Below the pieces are notes generated by a model. The model worked only from the letters and a program-made list of their open reading frames with translations. It ran no database searches and was not told where the DNA came from. This document shows, one piece after another, positions 1 through 6,793 of a stretch of 6,793 nucleotides of DNA. The DNA lies in NCBI GenBank assembly GCA_044869915.1, contig JBIOYB010000550.1, positions 1 through 6,793 of the forward strand. The letters are read 5' to 3'. How positions within the stretch are numbered: the first letter of the stretch is position 1; each line of letters opens with the position of its first letter. A program made the position numbers and the translations under genes. The stretch is from Allorhizocola sp044869915 (GTDB taxonomy: Bacteria; Actinomycetota; Actinomycetes; Mycobacteriales; Micromonosporaceae).

Positions 1-204
1 CCCACCGGACGAACGACCTTGACCCGGCCCGCAAAATTACTTGAGCTCGCTCCGTGCCGAAGGGTCGATGGGAAGAACCCACCTCCTGGAGCCCCCGAGG
101 TGCCCGCCGGAGGCACGCCCTTCCACCCCCACTCACTGCTACTACTCACCGCGCCCGCCGGACGGGCGAGGATGAGAATGGGCCGGGCGGTCCGCCTACT
201 CGGC

Positions 205-284
205 AAGATCGGCGCCATTTCGCGGAAATGGCTGGCGCCCAAACCCGCTCTGCGCCAACCATTTCCCGAAAAGGCGCGGATCTT
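205..284. repeat. Long imperfect inverted repeat (about 33 bp arms, 13 nt loop)
   Basis: The left arm 205-238 and the reverse complement of the right arm 252-284 agree at about 30 of 34 aligned positions. The differences are three substitutions and a one-base indel. The spacer is 239-251. The left arm contains its own nested palindrome: GCCATTTC (214-221) and GAAATGGC (225-232) around a 3 nt spacer, flanked by GGCGCC at 211-216 and 234-239. Weaker symmetry continues outward to roughly 180 and 308. No transposase is present. The size and nested structure resemble a REP/BIME-like or MITE-like palindromic element, or a cruciform/hairpin-forming site. The structure is seen directly; the class is inference. 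Confidence 0.75.
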
Positions 285-389
285 CGTGCGACGGCCGCGT
301 CCGACCCAAGCCCCCGCGCACGTGACGCGCGTCTGCGGTTGTGGGCCTTGCCGGCCACCCACGGACCTCGCAGGAAGGCCGCTGCAATT

Positions 390-478
390 CTTGCTCCTGC
401 TAAAGCAAGTCGCGGCGGATCGCCCTTGAGGGCGACGGCATCCAAGCCCGATCTTGACCACTGCGTGGATCAAAGATC
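390..478. repeat. Cluster of three short inverted repeats
   Basis: Three hairpin-capable sequences follow each other closely. CTTGCT at 390-395 pairs with AGCAAG at 404-409 across an 8 nt loop. TCGCCC at 420-425 pairs with GGGCGA at 430-435 across a TTGA tetraloop. GATCTTGACCAC at 450-461 pairs imperfectly, with bulges, with GTGGATCAAAGATC at 465-478 across a TGC loop. None is followed by a T-run on either strand, so they are not convincing intrinsic terminators. They might be part of a structured transcript, but no known RNA family was recognised. Confidence 0.5.
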
Positions 479-568
479 GTCAGGAAACCGCCGCCGGCGA
501 TCCGCAGGGCCCGACCGGTCCTCCACGGGAGCGTAGGAGGGCGAGCATCGCGGACCGGGTAAATGGAT

Positions 569-611
569 AAAAAAGGAAAGCGGCGTGCCGCAGGGTGAAA
601 CGGCACGCCGC
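569..611 (-). terminator. Rho-independent terminator on the minus strand
   Basis: GCGGCGTGCCG (580-590) and CGGCACGCCGC (601-611) form a perfect 11 bp GC-rich stem around a 10 nt loop. Read on the minus strand, the stem is followed directly by TTTCCTTTTTTATCC, a T-rich tract with a run of six T (569-574). That is the standard intrinsic terminator layout for leftward transcription. On the plus strand no T-run follows, so it should not stop rightward transcription well. No minus-strand gene is recognisable to its right, so its substrate transcript is unknown. Confidence 0.65.
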
Positions 612-788
612 CGATCGCGATCGAGGTGACGCACGACGCGGCCATGGTGACGGGCGCCACGGTCAACCTCAATTGAGTCATGCGAAGATGTTAAGTCGTC
701 GATCTGTGGGAAAAATCCTGCGATTGAGTGCTCCGGCATGCCTTCGAACGAGTGGCTCCGGTGGTGCCTGGTGCGGCCGCCGCCTGGG

Positions 789-830
789 CTCCTGCCGTGA
801 TCTTGGGAGGCGCTCCCTGCTTAGCAGGAG
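789..830 (+). other. Overlapping, mutually exclusive hairpins upstream of the amtB operator
   Basis: GCAGGAG at 824-830 can pair perfectly with CTCCTGC at 789-795, or, with one bulged C, with CTCCCTGC at 813-820 across a TTA loop. The second choice competes with a third hairpin, GGGAG (805-809) with CTCCC (813-817). Such exclusive pairings are typical of attenuators and riboswitches. However, the segment lies upstream of the GlnR-like operator, so it may not be in the amtB transcript at all. Confidence 0.4.
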
Positions 831-853
831 TAAATACACGCTGTGAGGATTTG

Positions 854-890
854 TTCACACGTACGAAACAGATCGTGACGAGCCCGAAAC
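854..890 (+). promoter_or_regulatory. Putative GlnR operator controlling amtB-glnK-glnD
   Basis: Four half-boxes stand in the order expected for the actinobacterial nitrogen regulator GlnR (GTnAC, n6, GAAAC, n6, GTnAC, n6, GAAAC). They are TTCAC at 854-858, GAAAC at 865-869, GTGAC at 875-879 and GAAAC at 886-890. The spacers are 6, 5 and 6 nt, so the central spacer is one base shorter than consensus. The operator ends 123 nt before the amtB start. The third box could overlap a weak -35 (GTGACG), as happens at activated promoters, but no clear -10 was found. In Streptomyces, GlnR activates amtB-glnK-glnD under nitrogen limitation; the same control here is inferred from the site. Confidence 0.75.
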
Positions 891-892
891 TG

Positions 893-907
893 CGCAGAGC
901 ATCTGCG
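893..907 (+). repeat. Small perfect hairpin just downstream of the GlnR site
   Basis: CGCAGA (893-898) and TCTGCG (902-907) form a 6 bp stem with a GCA triloop. It begins three bases after the last GlnR box. It may lie at or near the transcription start and so at the 5' end of the amtB mRNA, but this is not shown by the sequence. Confidence 0.4.
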
Positions 908-1000
908 TGAAACAGGACGGCGTCAAGCTGCACCCTCAACAAACCAGCAGCGCAGCTGGACTTCTCCATAAAACAAGTCCTTGAAAACAAGTTCGTGAAC

Positions 1001-1009
1001 AAAGGAGGG
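1001..1009 (+). promoter_or_regulatory. Strong ribosome binding site of amtB
   Basis: AAAGGAGGG is almost a full complement to the 16S rRNA 3' end and sits 4 nt before the GTG at 1014. It settles the amtB start on this non-ATG codon. Confidence 0.85.
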
Positions 1010-1013
1010 CAGC

Positions 1014-2420
<1,407 letters not shown>

Positions 2421-2432
2421 AGTCCATCGGAT

Positions 2433-2439
2433 GGAGGGG
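2433..2439 (+). promoter_or_regulatory. Ribosome binding site of glnK
   Basis: GGAGGGG lies 6 nt before the ATG at 2446. It favours this start over the in-frame ATG at 2431, which has no purine-rich site before it. Confidence 0.8.
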
Positions 2440-2445
2440 CTTTCC

Positions 2446-2784
2446 ATGAAGTTGGTAACAGCGGTGATCAAGCCGTATCAGTTGGATGCGGTGAAGGAAG
2501 CCCTGCACGCCATGGGCGTTGCCGGGATGACGGTCAGCGAGGTTCAGGGTTACGGGCGGCAGAAGGGCCACACCGAGGTGTACCGGGGAGCCGAGTACAC
2601 GGTGGAGTTCCTGCCCAAGATCCGGATCGAGGTGGTGACCGACGAGCTCGACGTGGAGAAGGTGGTCGACTCGATCGTGACCGCGGCTCGCACCGGGAAG
2701 ATCGGCGACGGCAAGGTGTGGGTTACCGAGGTGTCCGACGTGGTCCGGGTGCGGACCGGCGAGCGCGGACTTGACGCTCTCTGA
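2446..2784 (+). CDS. glnK: PII nitrogen regulatory protein GlnK
   Basis: This is a small trimeric signalling protein that binds ATP/ADP and 2-oxoglutarate and, in its unmodified form, blocks AmtB. Its 112 residues match the usual PII length. The T-loop signature YRGAEY (46-51) ends in Y51, the residue modified by GlnD. Nucleotide and 2-oxoglutarate ligands are present: Q39, K58, the B-loop RTGKIGDGK (82-90), and R101 and R103. The start at 2446 gives the typical MKLVTAVIKP opening. It lies 25 nt after amtB and overlaps the likely start of glnD, so the three genes should be co-transcribed. In actinobacteria Y51 is known to be adenylylated rather than uridylylated. The choice of glnK over glnB rests on the linkage to amtB. 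Confidence 0.97.
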   Translation: MKLVTAVIKPYQLDAVKEALHAMGVAGMTVSEVQGYGRQKGHTEVYRGAEYTVEFLPKIRIEVVTDELDVEKVVDSIVTAARTGKIGDGKVWVTEVSDVVRVRTGERGLDAL

Positions 2785-4954
2785 TCGCATGGCAATCGGG
2801 GCGGCGGCACGGCTTGGCCGGGCCGCCGCCCTCGACGCGTGGCTGGGTGGCATGCTGCCCGACCGGCACGGACTCGCGCTCGTGGCGGTCGGTGGGCTCG
2901 GACGGCGCGAGTGTTCGCCGCACGGCGACCTCGATCTGATCCTGCTGCACAACGGGCTCCCCGGGGTCGACGAGGTGGCGAGCTCCCTCTGGTACCCGAT
3001 ATGGGATAAAAAGATTGGCCTGGATCACTCGACCCGGACGATCGCCGAATCGCTTGACGCGGCACATGATGACATCAAGGTGGCGACGGGGCTGCTGGAC
3101 GCGCGGCACATCGCCGGCGATCGCGCGCTGTCGGAACAGTTGGCGCGCAAGGCCATCGACATGTGGCGGCGGACGGCGCCGCGGCAGCTGGGCCTGCTGC
3201 GCGAGCTGTGCGAGGAGCGGCACCGGGCGCATGGCGAGCTCGCCTACCTGCTCGAGGGCGACCTTAAGGAGGCCGCGGGCGGGCTGCGCGATGTGGGCGT
3301 GCTGCGCTGCATCGGGGTGGCCGGGATAGCGGATGCGCTGCCGCCGCCGGTGCGGGCGGCCGCGTCGAGGTTGCTCGATGTGCGGGACGCGTTGCATCTG
3401 GCGGTCGGGCGGCGTTCGGATCGCCTGCGGGCGCAAGAGCGCGACGCCGTGGCGGTCGCCTTAGGACTGTCCGATGGGGACGTCCTGCTGCGCCGGATCG
3501 GCCTGGACGCGAGGACCATCGCCTGGACGTTGACGGATTGCTGGCGGGCCGTGCAGCGCTGGCGTTCCCGGCTGCGGGCCGGTTCGCCGTCGTCGCAGGT
3601 GCGCCGGCCGGTGGCGCGCGACGTGGTGTCGCTCGACGGCGAAATCGTGTTGGCGCGCAAGGCCATCGGTCCGCGCCCGGATCCATCGCTCTCGCTGCGG
3701 GTCGCCGCGGCCGCCGCGCAGGCGCAGATGCCGATCGCGCGCGCCACGCTCGAGTGGCTGAAAAGATTTGAAACCCATTTGCCAGTACCGTGGCCGGCCC
3801 CCGCGAGGCAAGCCTTCCTCGCGTTGCTGGGCGCCGGGCCCGGCCTCGTGCCGACGTGGGAGGCGTGCGACCGGTTCGGCCTGACCGGCCAGTGGCTGCC
3901 CGAGTGGACGCGAGTGCGCGGCACGCCGCAGCACCACCCCGTGCACCAGTACACATTGGACAGACATCTCGTCCAGGCGGCGGCCAACGCTTCGCGCTGG
4001 GCGAGAGAGGTTTCGCGCCCGGATCTGCTCGTGCTCGCCGCGCTGCTGCACGACATCGGCAAGGGCCTGCCGGGCGATCACAGCGTGGTCGGCGCGCCGA
4101 TCGCGGCCTCGATCGCGCGCGACCTCGGACTGCCCCCGGCGGAGGTGCAGATCATCGAGGACGTCGTGCTGCACCACCTGCTGCTGCCCGAGATCGCGAC
4201 CCGGCGTGACCTGGACGACCCGTCGGTGATCGGTGACGTGGCGGATCGGGTGAAGGACGTGGCCACGCTCGAAATCCTGCACATGCTGGCGCGCGCCGAC
4301 GCGTCCGCGACCGGGCCGGCGGCATGGTCGTCGTGGAAGGGCCGGCTCATCGACACGCTCGTGCTGCGGGTGCGTTCGATGATGGGCGGCGGGCACTTCG
4401 TGTTCAAGGCCGACCCGTCGCCGGCGCTCGCGGGCGGGGCGATGCCCGTGATCCAGGTGGCCGACGACTGGGTGGCGCTCGCCGCGCCCGATCGGGTGGG
4501 GTTGCTGGCGGCGGTCGCGGGCTGCCTGGGGACCCACAAATTGGAAATAGCCGCCGTCAACAGCGTGACCCTCGGCGAGCGGGCGATCATCGAGTGCGCC
4601 GTGTCGTCCCGGTTCGGCGCGCCGCTGGATCGGGAACGGGTGGCCACCGACCTGAGGCGGGTGGCGCTGGACCAGTTCGCGCTGCCGGCGAGGTTTGGGC
4701 TGTCGAACGCGTCACGGCGGCAGCCGTCGGTCTCGCCGAAGGTGATCTGGGTGGAGCCGGACCTGCTCGAGCTGCGCGCGGCCGATGCGCCGGGCCTGCT
4801 GTACAGGGTGACGTCGGCGCTGTCGCGGATGGGCGTGGGCGTGCGCGCGGCCCGGGTCTCCACGCTGGGCGCGGACGCCGTCGACGCGTTCTATCTCACG
4901 GGATCGTTCGACCCCGAAGCGGTCGAGAGGGCTGTGCTCGCTGCGGCCAGCTAA
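2771..4954 (+). CDS. glnD: PII modifying enzyme GlnD ([protein-PII] nucleotidyltransferase/hydrolase)
   Basis: This bifunctional enzyme attaches and removes a nucleotide at GlnK Y51 according to glutamine level. It has 727 residues, shorter than the roughly 890 of proteobacterial GlnD. The nucleotidyltransferase domain has GGLGRRE (41-47) and the metal-binding D53 and D55. The PII-UTase signature EAAGGLRDV spans 167-175. The HD hydrolase domain has H399, H427-D428 (LLHDIGKG), H468/H469 and D492. Two ACT glutamine-sensing domains lie at about 567-640 and 666-727. All catalytic motifs look intact. The start is uncertain: TTG at 2771 overlaps glnK by 14 nt and has only a weak GAG 7 nt upstream, while ATG at 2789 lies 4 nt after the glnK stop without a ribosome site. 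Either fits translational coupling. In Streptomyces and Corynebacterium this enzyme adenylylates its PII protein, so the name uridylyltransferase may mislead. Confidence 0.95.
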   Translation: MTLSDRMAIGAAARLGRAAALDAWLGGMLPDRHGLALVAVGGLGRRECSPHGDLDLILLHNGLPGVDEVASSLWYPIWDKKIGLDHSTRTIAESLDAAHDDIKVATGLLDARHIAGDRALSEQLARKAIDMWRRTAPRQLGLLRELCEERHRAHGELAYLLEGDLKEAAGGLRDVGVLRCIGVAGIADALPPPVRAAASRLLDVRDALHLAVGRRSDRLRAQERDAVAVALGLSDGDVLLRRIGLDARTIAWTLTDCWRAVQRWRSRLRAGSPSSQVRRPVARDVVSLDGEIVLARKAIGPRPDPSLSLRVAAAAAQAQMPIARATLEWLKRFETHLPVPWPAPARQAFLALLGAGPGLVPTWEACDRFGLTGQWLPEWTRVRGTPQHHPVHQYTLDRHLVQAAANASRWAREVSRPDLLVLAALLHDIGKGLPGDHSVVGAPIAASIARDLGLPPAEVQIIEDVVLHHLLLPEIATRRDLDDPSVIGDVADRVKDVATLEILHMLARADASATGPAAWSSWKGRLIDTLVLRVRSMMGGGHFVFKADPSPALAGGAMPVIQVADDWVALAAPDRVGLLAAVAGCLGTHKLEIAAVNSVTLGERAIIECAVSSRFGAPLDRERVATDLRRVALDQFALPARFGLSNASRRQPSVSPKVIWVEPDLLELRAADAPGLLYRVTSALSRMGVGVRAARVSTLGADAVDAFYLTGSFDPEAVERAVLAAAS

Positions 4955-4957
4955 CCT
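4952..4957 (+). promoter_or_regulatory. Possible -10 element for a leaderless ffh transcript
   Basis: TAACCT fits the actinobacterial -10 pattern TAnnnT. It overlaps the glnD stop codon and ends 7 nt before GTG 4965, which places a transcription start on or next to that GTG. No good -35 was found, and no ribosome site precedes ffh, both compatible with leaderless expression. A six-base match can arise by chance. Confidence 0.35.
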
Positions 4958-4964
4958 TGTGCCT

Positions 4965-6497
4965 GTGTTCGACACCTTGAGCGACCGGCTGTCCGGCATC
5001 TTCACCAAGCTCCGCGGCAAGGGGCGCCTGTCCGACGCCGACCTCGACGCGACCGCGCGCGAGATCAGGCTGGCCCTGCTGGAGGCCGACGTCGCGCTGC
5101 CCGTGGTCAAGGCGTTCATCCACCGGCTCAAGGAGCGCGCGCGGGGCGCCGAGGTGTCCAAGGCGCTCAACCCGGCGCAGCAGGTCATCAAGATCGTGCA
5201 CGAGGAGCTGATCACCGTCCTGGGCGGGGAGGCGCGCCGGCTCAATTTCGCCAAGACCCCGCCGACAGTGATCATGCTGGCCGGTCTGCAGGGCTCGGGC
5301 AAGACGACGCTGGCCGGCAAGCTGGCCAAGTGGCTCAAGGGCCAGGGCAACCAGCCGCTGCTCGTGGCCGCCGACCTGCAGCGGCCCAACGCGGTCACCC
5401 AGCTGCAGGTGCTCGGCGAGAGGGCGGGTGTCGAGGTGTTCGCGCCCTCGCCCGGCAACGGAGTGGGCGACCCGGTCACGGTCGCGAAGGAGTCGATCGA
5501 CCACGCCAAGCGGCACATGCGCGACATTGTGATCATCGACACCGCGGGCCGGCTGGGCATCGACGCCGAGATGATGGCCCAGGCGGCCGCGATCCGCGAC
5601 GCGACCAGCCCAGACGAGATCATCTTCGTGGTCGACGCGATGGTCGGCCAGGACGCGGTGGCCACGGCCGAGGCGTTCCGCGACGGCGTGGGCATCACGG
5701 GCGTCGTGCTGTCCAAACTGGACGGTGACGCGCGCGGCGGCGCCGCGCTGTCCGTGCGCGAGGTCACGGGCGAGCCCATCCTGTTCGCGTCCACCGGCGA
5801 AAAGCTCGAAGACTTCGACGTGTTCCACCCGGACCGGATGGCCAGCCGGATCCTGGGCATGGGCGACGTGCTCACGCTGATCGAGCAGGCCGAGGCGGCC
5901 TTCGACGCGGAGCAGAAGGAGAAGATGACCCAGAAGCTGCTCGGTGGCGAGCAGTTCACCCTGGAAGACTTCCTCGACCAGCTGATCGCCGTGCGCCGGA
6001 TGGGGCCGATCGCCAACGTGCTGGGCATGATGCCGGGCATGGGCCAGATGAAGGACCAGCTGGCCGAGCTCGACGACAAGCACTTCGACAAGGTCACGGC
6101 GATCATCCGGTCGATGACGCCACAGGAGCGCACCACACCAAAGGTCATCAACGGTTCGCGCCGCGCCCGCATCGCGCGCGGCTCGGGCGTGACCGTGATG
6201 GACGTCAATCAGCTGCTCAACCGCTTCGAGCAGGCGCAGAAGATGATGAAGCAGATGGGCGGCATGATGGGCCTGCCCGGGGCGCGGCGCAAGGCCACAA
6301 AGTCGCCGAAGAACAAGCGCAAGGGCACCAAGTCCGGCTCGGGCGGCCCGCGGCCCTTCGCGGGTGCCCCCGGCATGCCGCAGCTCCCGTCGGCGCCCGC
6401 GCAGCAGCAGCCACAGCAACAGCCGGGGTTCGACCCGGAGATGTTCAAGGCCCCGAAGCTCGACTTCGGGAAGCTGATGAAGAAGAAGGACGAGTAG
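4965..6497 (+). CDS. ffh: Signal recognition particle protein Ffh (SRP54)
   Basis: This GTPase binds signal sequences on nascent chains together with 4.5S RNA and delivers ribosomes to FtsY at the membrane. Counted from GTG 4965 it has 510 residues. The N domain (about 1-95) includes LLEADVALPVV. The G domain has the P-loop GLQGSGKTT (107-115), ADLQRP (136-141), DTAGR (192-196), SKLD (250-253) and STGEK (276-280). The Met-rich M domain (about 328-433) has the RNA-binding motif SRRARIARGSG (398-408). The C-terminal 75 residues are a basic, then Pro/Gln-rich tail, longer than in E. coli Ffh (453 residues). The start at 4965 gives the family-typical MFDTLSDRL; GTG 4959, two codons upstream, is also possible. 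Neither has a clear ribosome site. It follows glnD by only 10 nt but is unrelated in function. Confidence 0.96.
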   Translation: MFDTLSDRLSGIFTKLRGKGRLSDADLDATAREIRLALLEADVALPVVKAFIHRLKERARGAEVSKALNPAQQVIKIVHEELITVLGGEARRLNFAKTPPTVIMLAGLQGSGKTTLAGKLAKWLKGQGNQPLLVAADLQRPNAVTQLQVLGERAGVEVFAPSPGNGVGDPVTVAKESIDHAKRHMRDIVIIDTAGRLGIDAEMMAQAAAIRDATSPDEIIFVVDAMVGQDAVATAEAFRDGVGITGVVLSKLDGDARGGAALSVREVTGEPILFASTGEKLEDFDVFHPDRMASRILGMGDVLTLIEQAEAAFDAEQKEKMTQKLLGGEQFTLEDFLDQLIAVRRMGPIANVLGMMPGMGQMKDQLAELDDKHFDKVTAIIRSMTPQERTTPKVINGSRRARIARGSGVTVMDVNQLLNRFEQAQKMMKQMGGMMGLPGARRKATKSPKNKRKGTKSGSGGPRPFAGAPGMPQLPSAPAQQQPQQQPGFDPEMFKAPKLDFGKLMKKKDE

Positions 6498-6507
6498 ATT
6501 CCCCCGC

Positions 6508-6793
6508 ATGGGTTTCTGGGGCACCTTCGTGGTGCACAAGGGCGAGCCGCTGCTGTCGGAGCTGCTGCCCGAGGTGGAGGCCTTCCGCCATGCCGAGCTG
6601 GAGTTCGACCGCGTCTCGGGTGATTGGCAGGTGACGCGGGTCTTCGCCCCGCTGGAGCAGCTGCCCACCGACCTGCTCGCCCGGCTGCGGGACGCGACCG
6701 GCGCTCCCGTGCTGGCTGCCGAGGTCATGGACAGCGATGGCGCGTTCGTCCGCGGGCTCGGCAAGCGCACGGAGTGGAAGGTGTGGCTCCAGC
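6508..6793 (+). CDS. Unrecognised protein, N-terminal part (cut by the window end)
   Basis: An open frame starts at ATG 6508, 10 nt after the ffh stop, and runs to the window edge, giving 95 codons without a stop. It begins MGFWGTFVVHKGEPLL. The codons have G or C at nearly every third position, as in the neighbouring genes, which supports real coding. The visible part is soluble and acidic, with no signal peptide or membrane helix. I do not recognise a family. No clear ribosome site lies at the usual distance; the purine-rich 3' end of ffh (AAGAAGAAGGA) is further away, so translation may be coupled to ffh. The close spacing suggests co-transcription with ffh. Confidence 0.75.
   Translation, partial: MGFWGTFVVHKGEPLLSELLPEVEAFRHAELEFDRVSGDWQVTRVFAPLEQLPTDLLARLRDATGAPVLAAEVMDSDGAFVRGLGKRTEWKVWLQ

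Larger units (their letters stand above)
1..1013. other. Gene-free, structure-rich region upstream of amtB
   Basis: No reading frame here gives a recognisable protein. The frames that stay open are rich in Arg, Pro and Ala on both strands, as expected of random high-GC DNA, and they run through inverted repeats and the amtB operator. The stretch holds a long inverted repeat near 205-284, small hairpins between 390 and 478, a leftward intrinsic terminator at 569-611, a perfect palindrome CTCAATTGAG at 668-677, competing hairpins at 789-830, and a GlnR-like operator at 854-890. The part from about 840 to 1013 is clearly the amtB control region. The first 560 bases have no assigned role. They could be decayed remains of a gene or mobile element, but nothing identifies which. 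Confidence 0.7.

Noticed and set aside
19..536. Open frames on the plus strand at 19-429 and 54-536
   Set aside because: They are Arg/Pro/Ala-rich, match nothing recognisable, have no ribosome site, overlap each other, and run through the long inverted repeat. The openness is explained by high GC content.
585..629. 14-codon leader-like frame: GTG at 585 after AAGGAAAG
   Set aside because: The spacing looks like a ribosome site, but the frame lies in the terminator hairpin, encodes a meaningless Arg/Ser-rich peptide and is over 380 nt from amtB. The A-rich stretch is better explained as the T-tract of the minus-strand terminator.
400..681. Minus-strand frame of 93 codons starting at 681
   Set aside because: A TAnnnT element sits at leaderless spacing and the first codons have high G/C in third position, but a strong terminator falls about 24 codons in and the frame ignores it. 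A small RNA is the more economical reading.
728..910. 60-residue open frame upstream of amtB
   Set aside because: It covers the competing hairpins and the whole GlnR-like operator, has no ribosome site, and resembles no protein.
1..1013. tRNA, rRNA, SRP RNA, CRISPR array or insertion sequence in the gene-free region
   Set aside because: No cloverleaf, no regularly spaced repeats, no SRP RNA tetraloop core and no transposase fragment could be made out by eye.
4896..6770. Very long minus-strand frame (624 codons) opposite ffh
   Set aside because: It is antisense to an unambiguous ffh gene. Its Leu/Arg/His/Gln-rich composition is the usual mirror of high-GC codon use, and it resembles no protein family.

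Overview
The window is high-GC DNA from an actinomycete. Gene order, GTG starts, the long disordered tails on AmtB and Ffh, and a GlnR-type operator all fit this. The protein wording resembles Streptosporangiales-like organisms, but genus-level placement is only an impression, since no search could be run. Everything clearly coding is on the + strand.

Layout. Positions 1 to 1013 hold no gene I can support. This stretch contains a long imperfect inverted repeat (about 205-284, perhaps 180-308), several small hairpins (390-478), a leftward-facing intrinsic terminator (569-611), overlapping competing hairpins (789-830), and a four-box GlnR-like operator (854-890). Next comes the nitrogen operon: amtB (1014-2420), glnK (2446-2784) and glnD (2771-4954). 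The genes are separated by 25 nt and by an overlap of about 14 nt, so they are probably co-transcribed. Right behind is ffh (about 4965-6497), the protein subunit of the signal recognition particle. The window ends in the first 95 codons of an unrecognised gene (6508 onward).

How the genes work together. AmtB carries ammonium across the membrane. GlnK is the PII protein that senses ATP/ADP and 2-oxoglutarate and docks on AmtB to block it. GlnD modifies and demodifies GlnK at its T-loop tyrosine in response to nitrogen status; in actinobacteria this is known to be adenylylation. A GlnR operator in front of amtB would switch the whole operon on under nitrogen limitation. Ffh is functionally unrelated housekeeping, and a TAACCT element lying 7 nt before its likely GTG start suggests it may have its own leaderless promoter.

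No previously undescribed multi-gene system is visible. The coding part is a well-known conserved actinobacterial locus. What deserves a second look is the roughly 1 kb structured non-coding region upstream of amtB and a few regulatory details.
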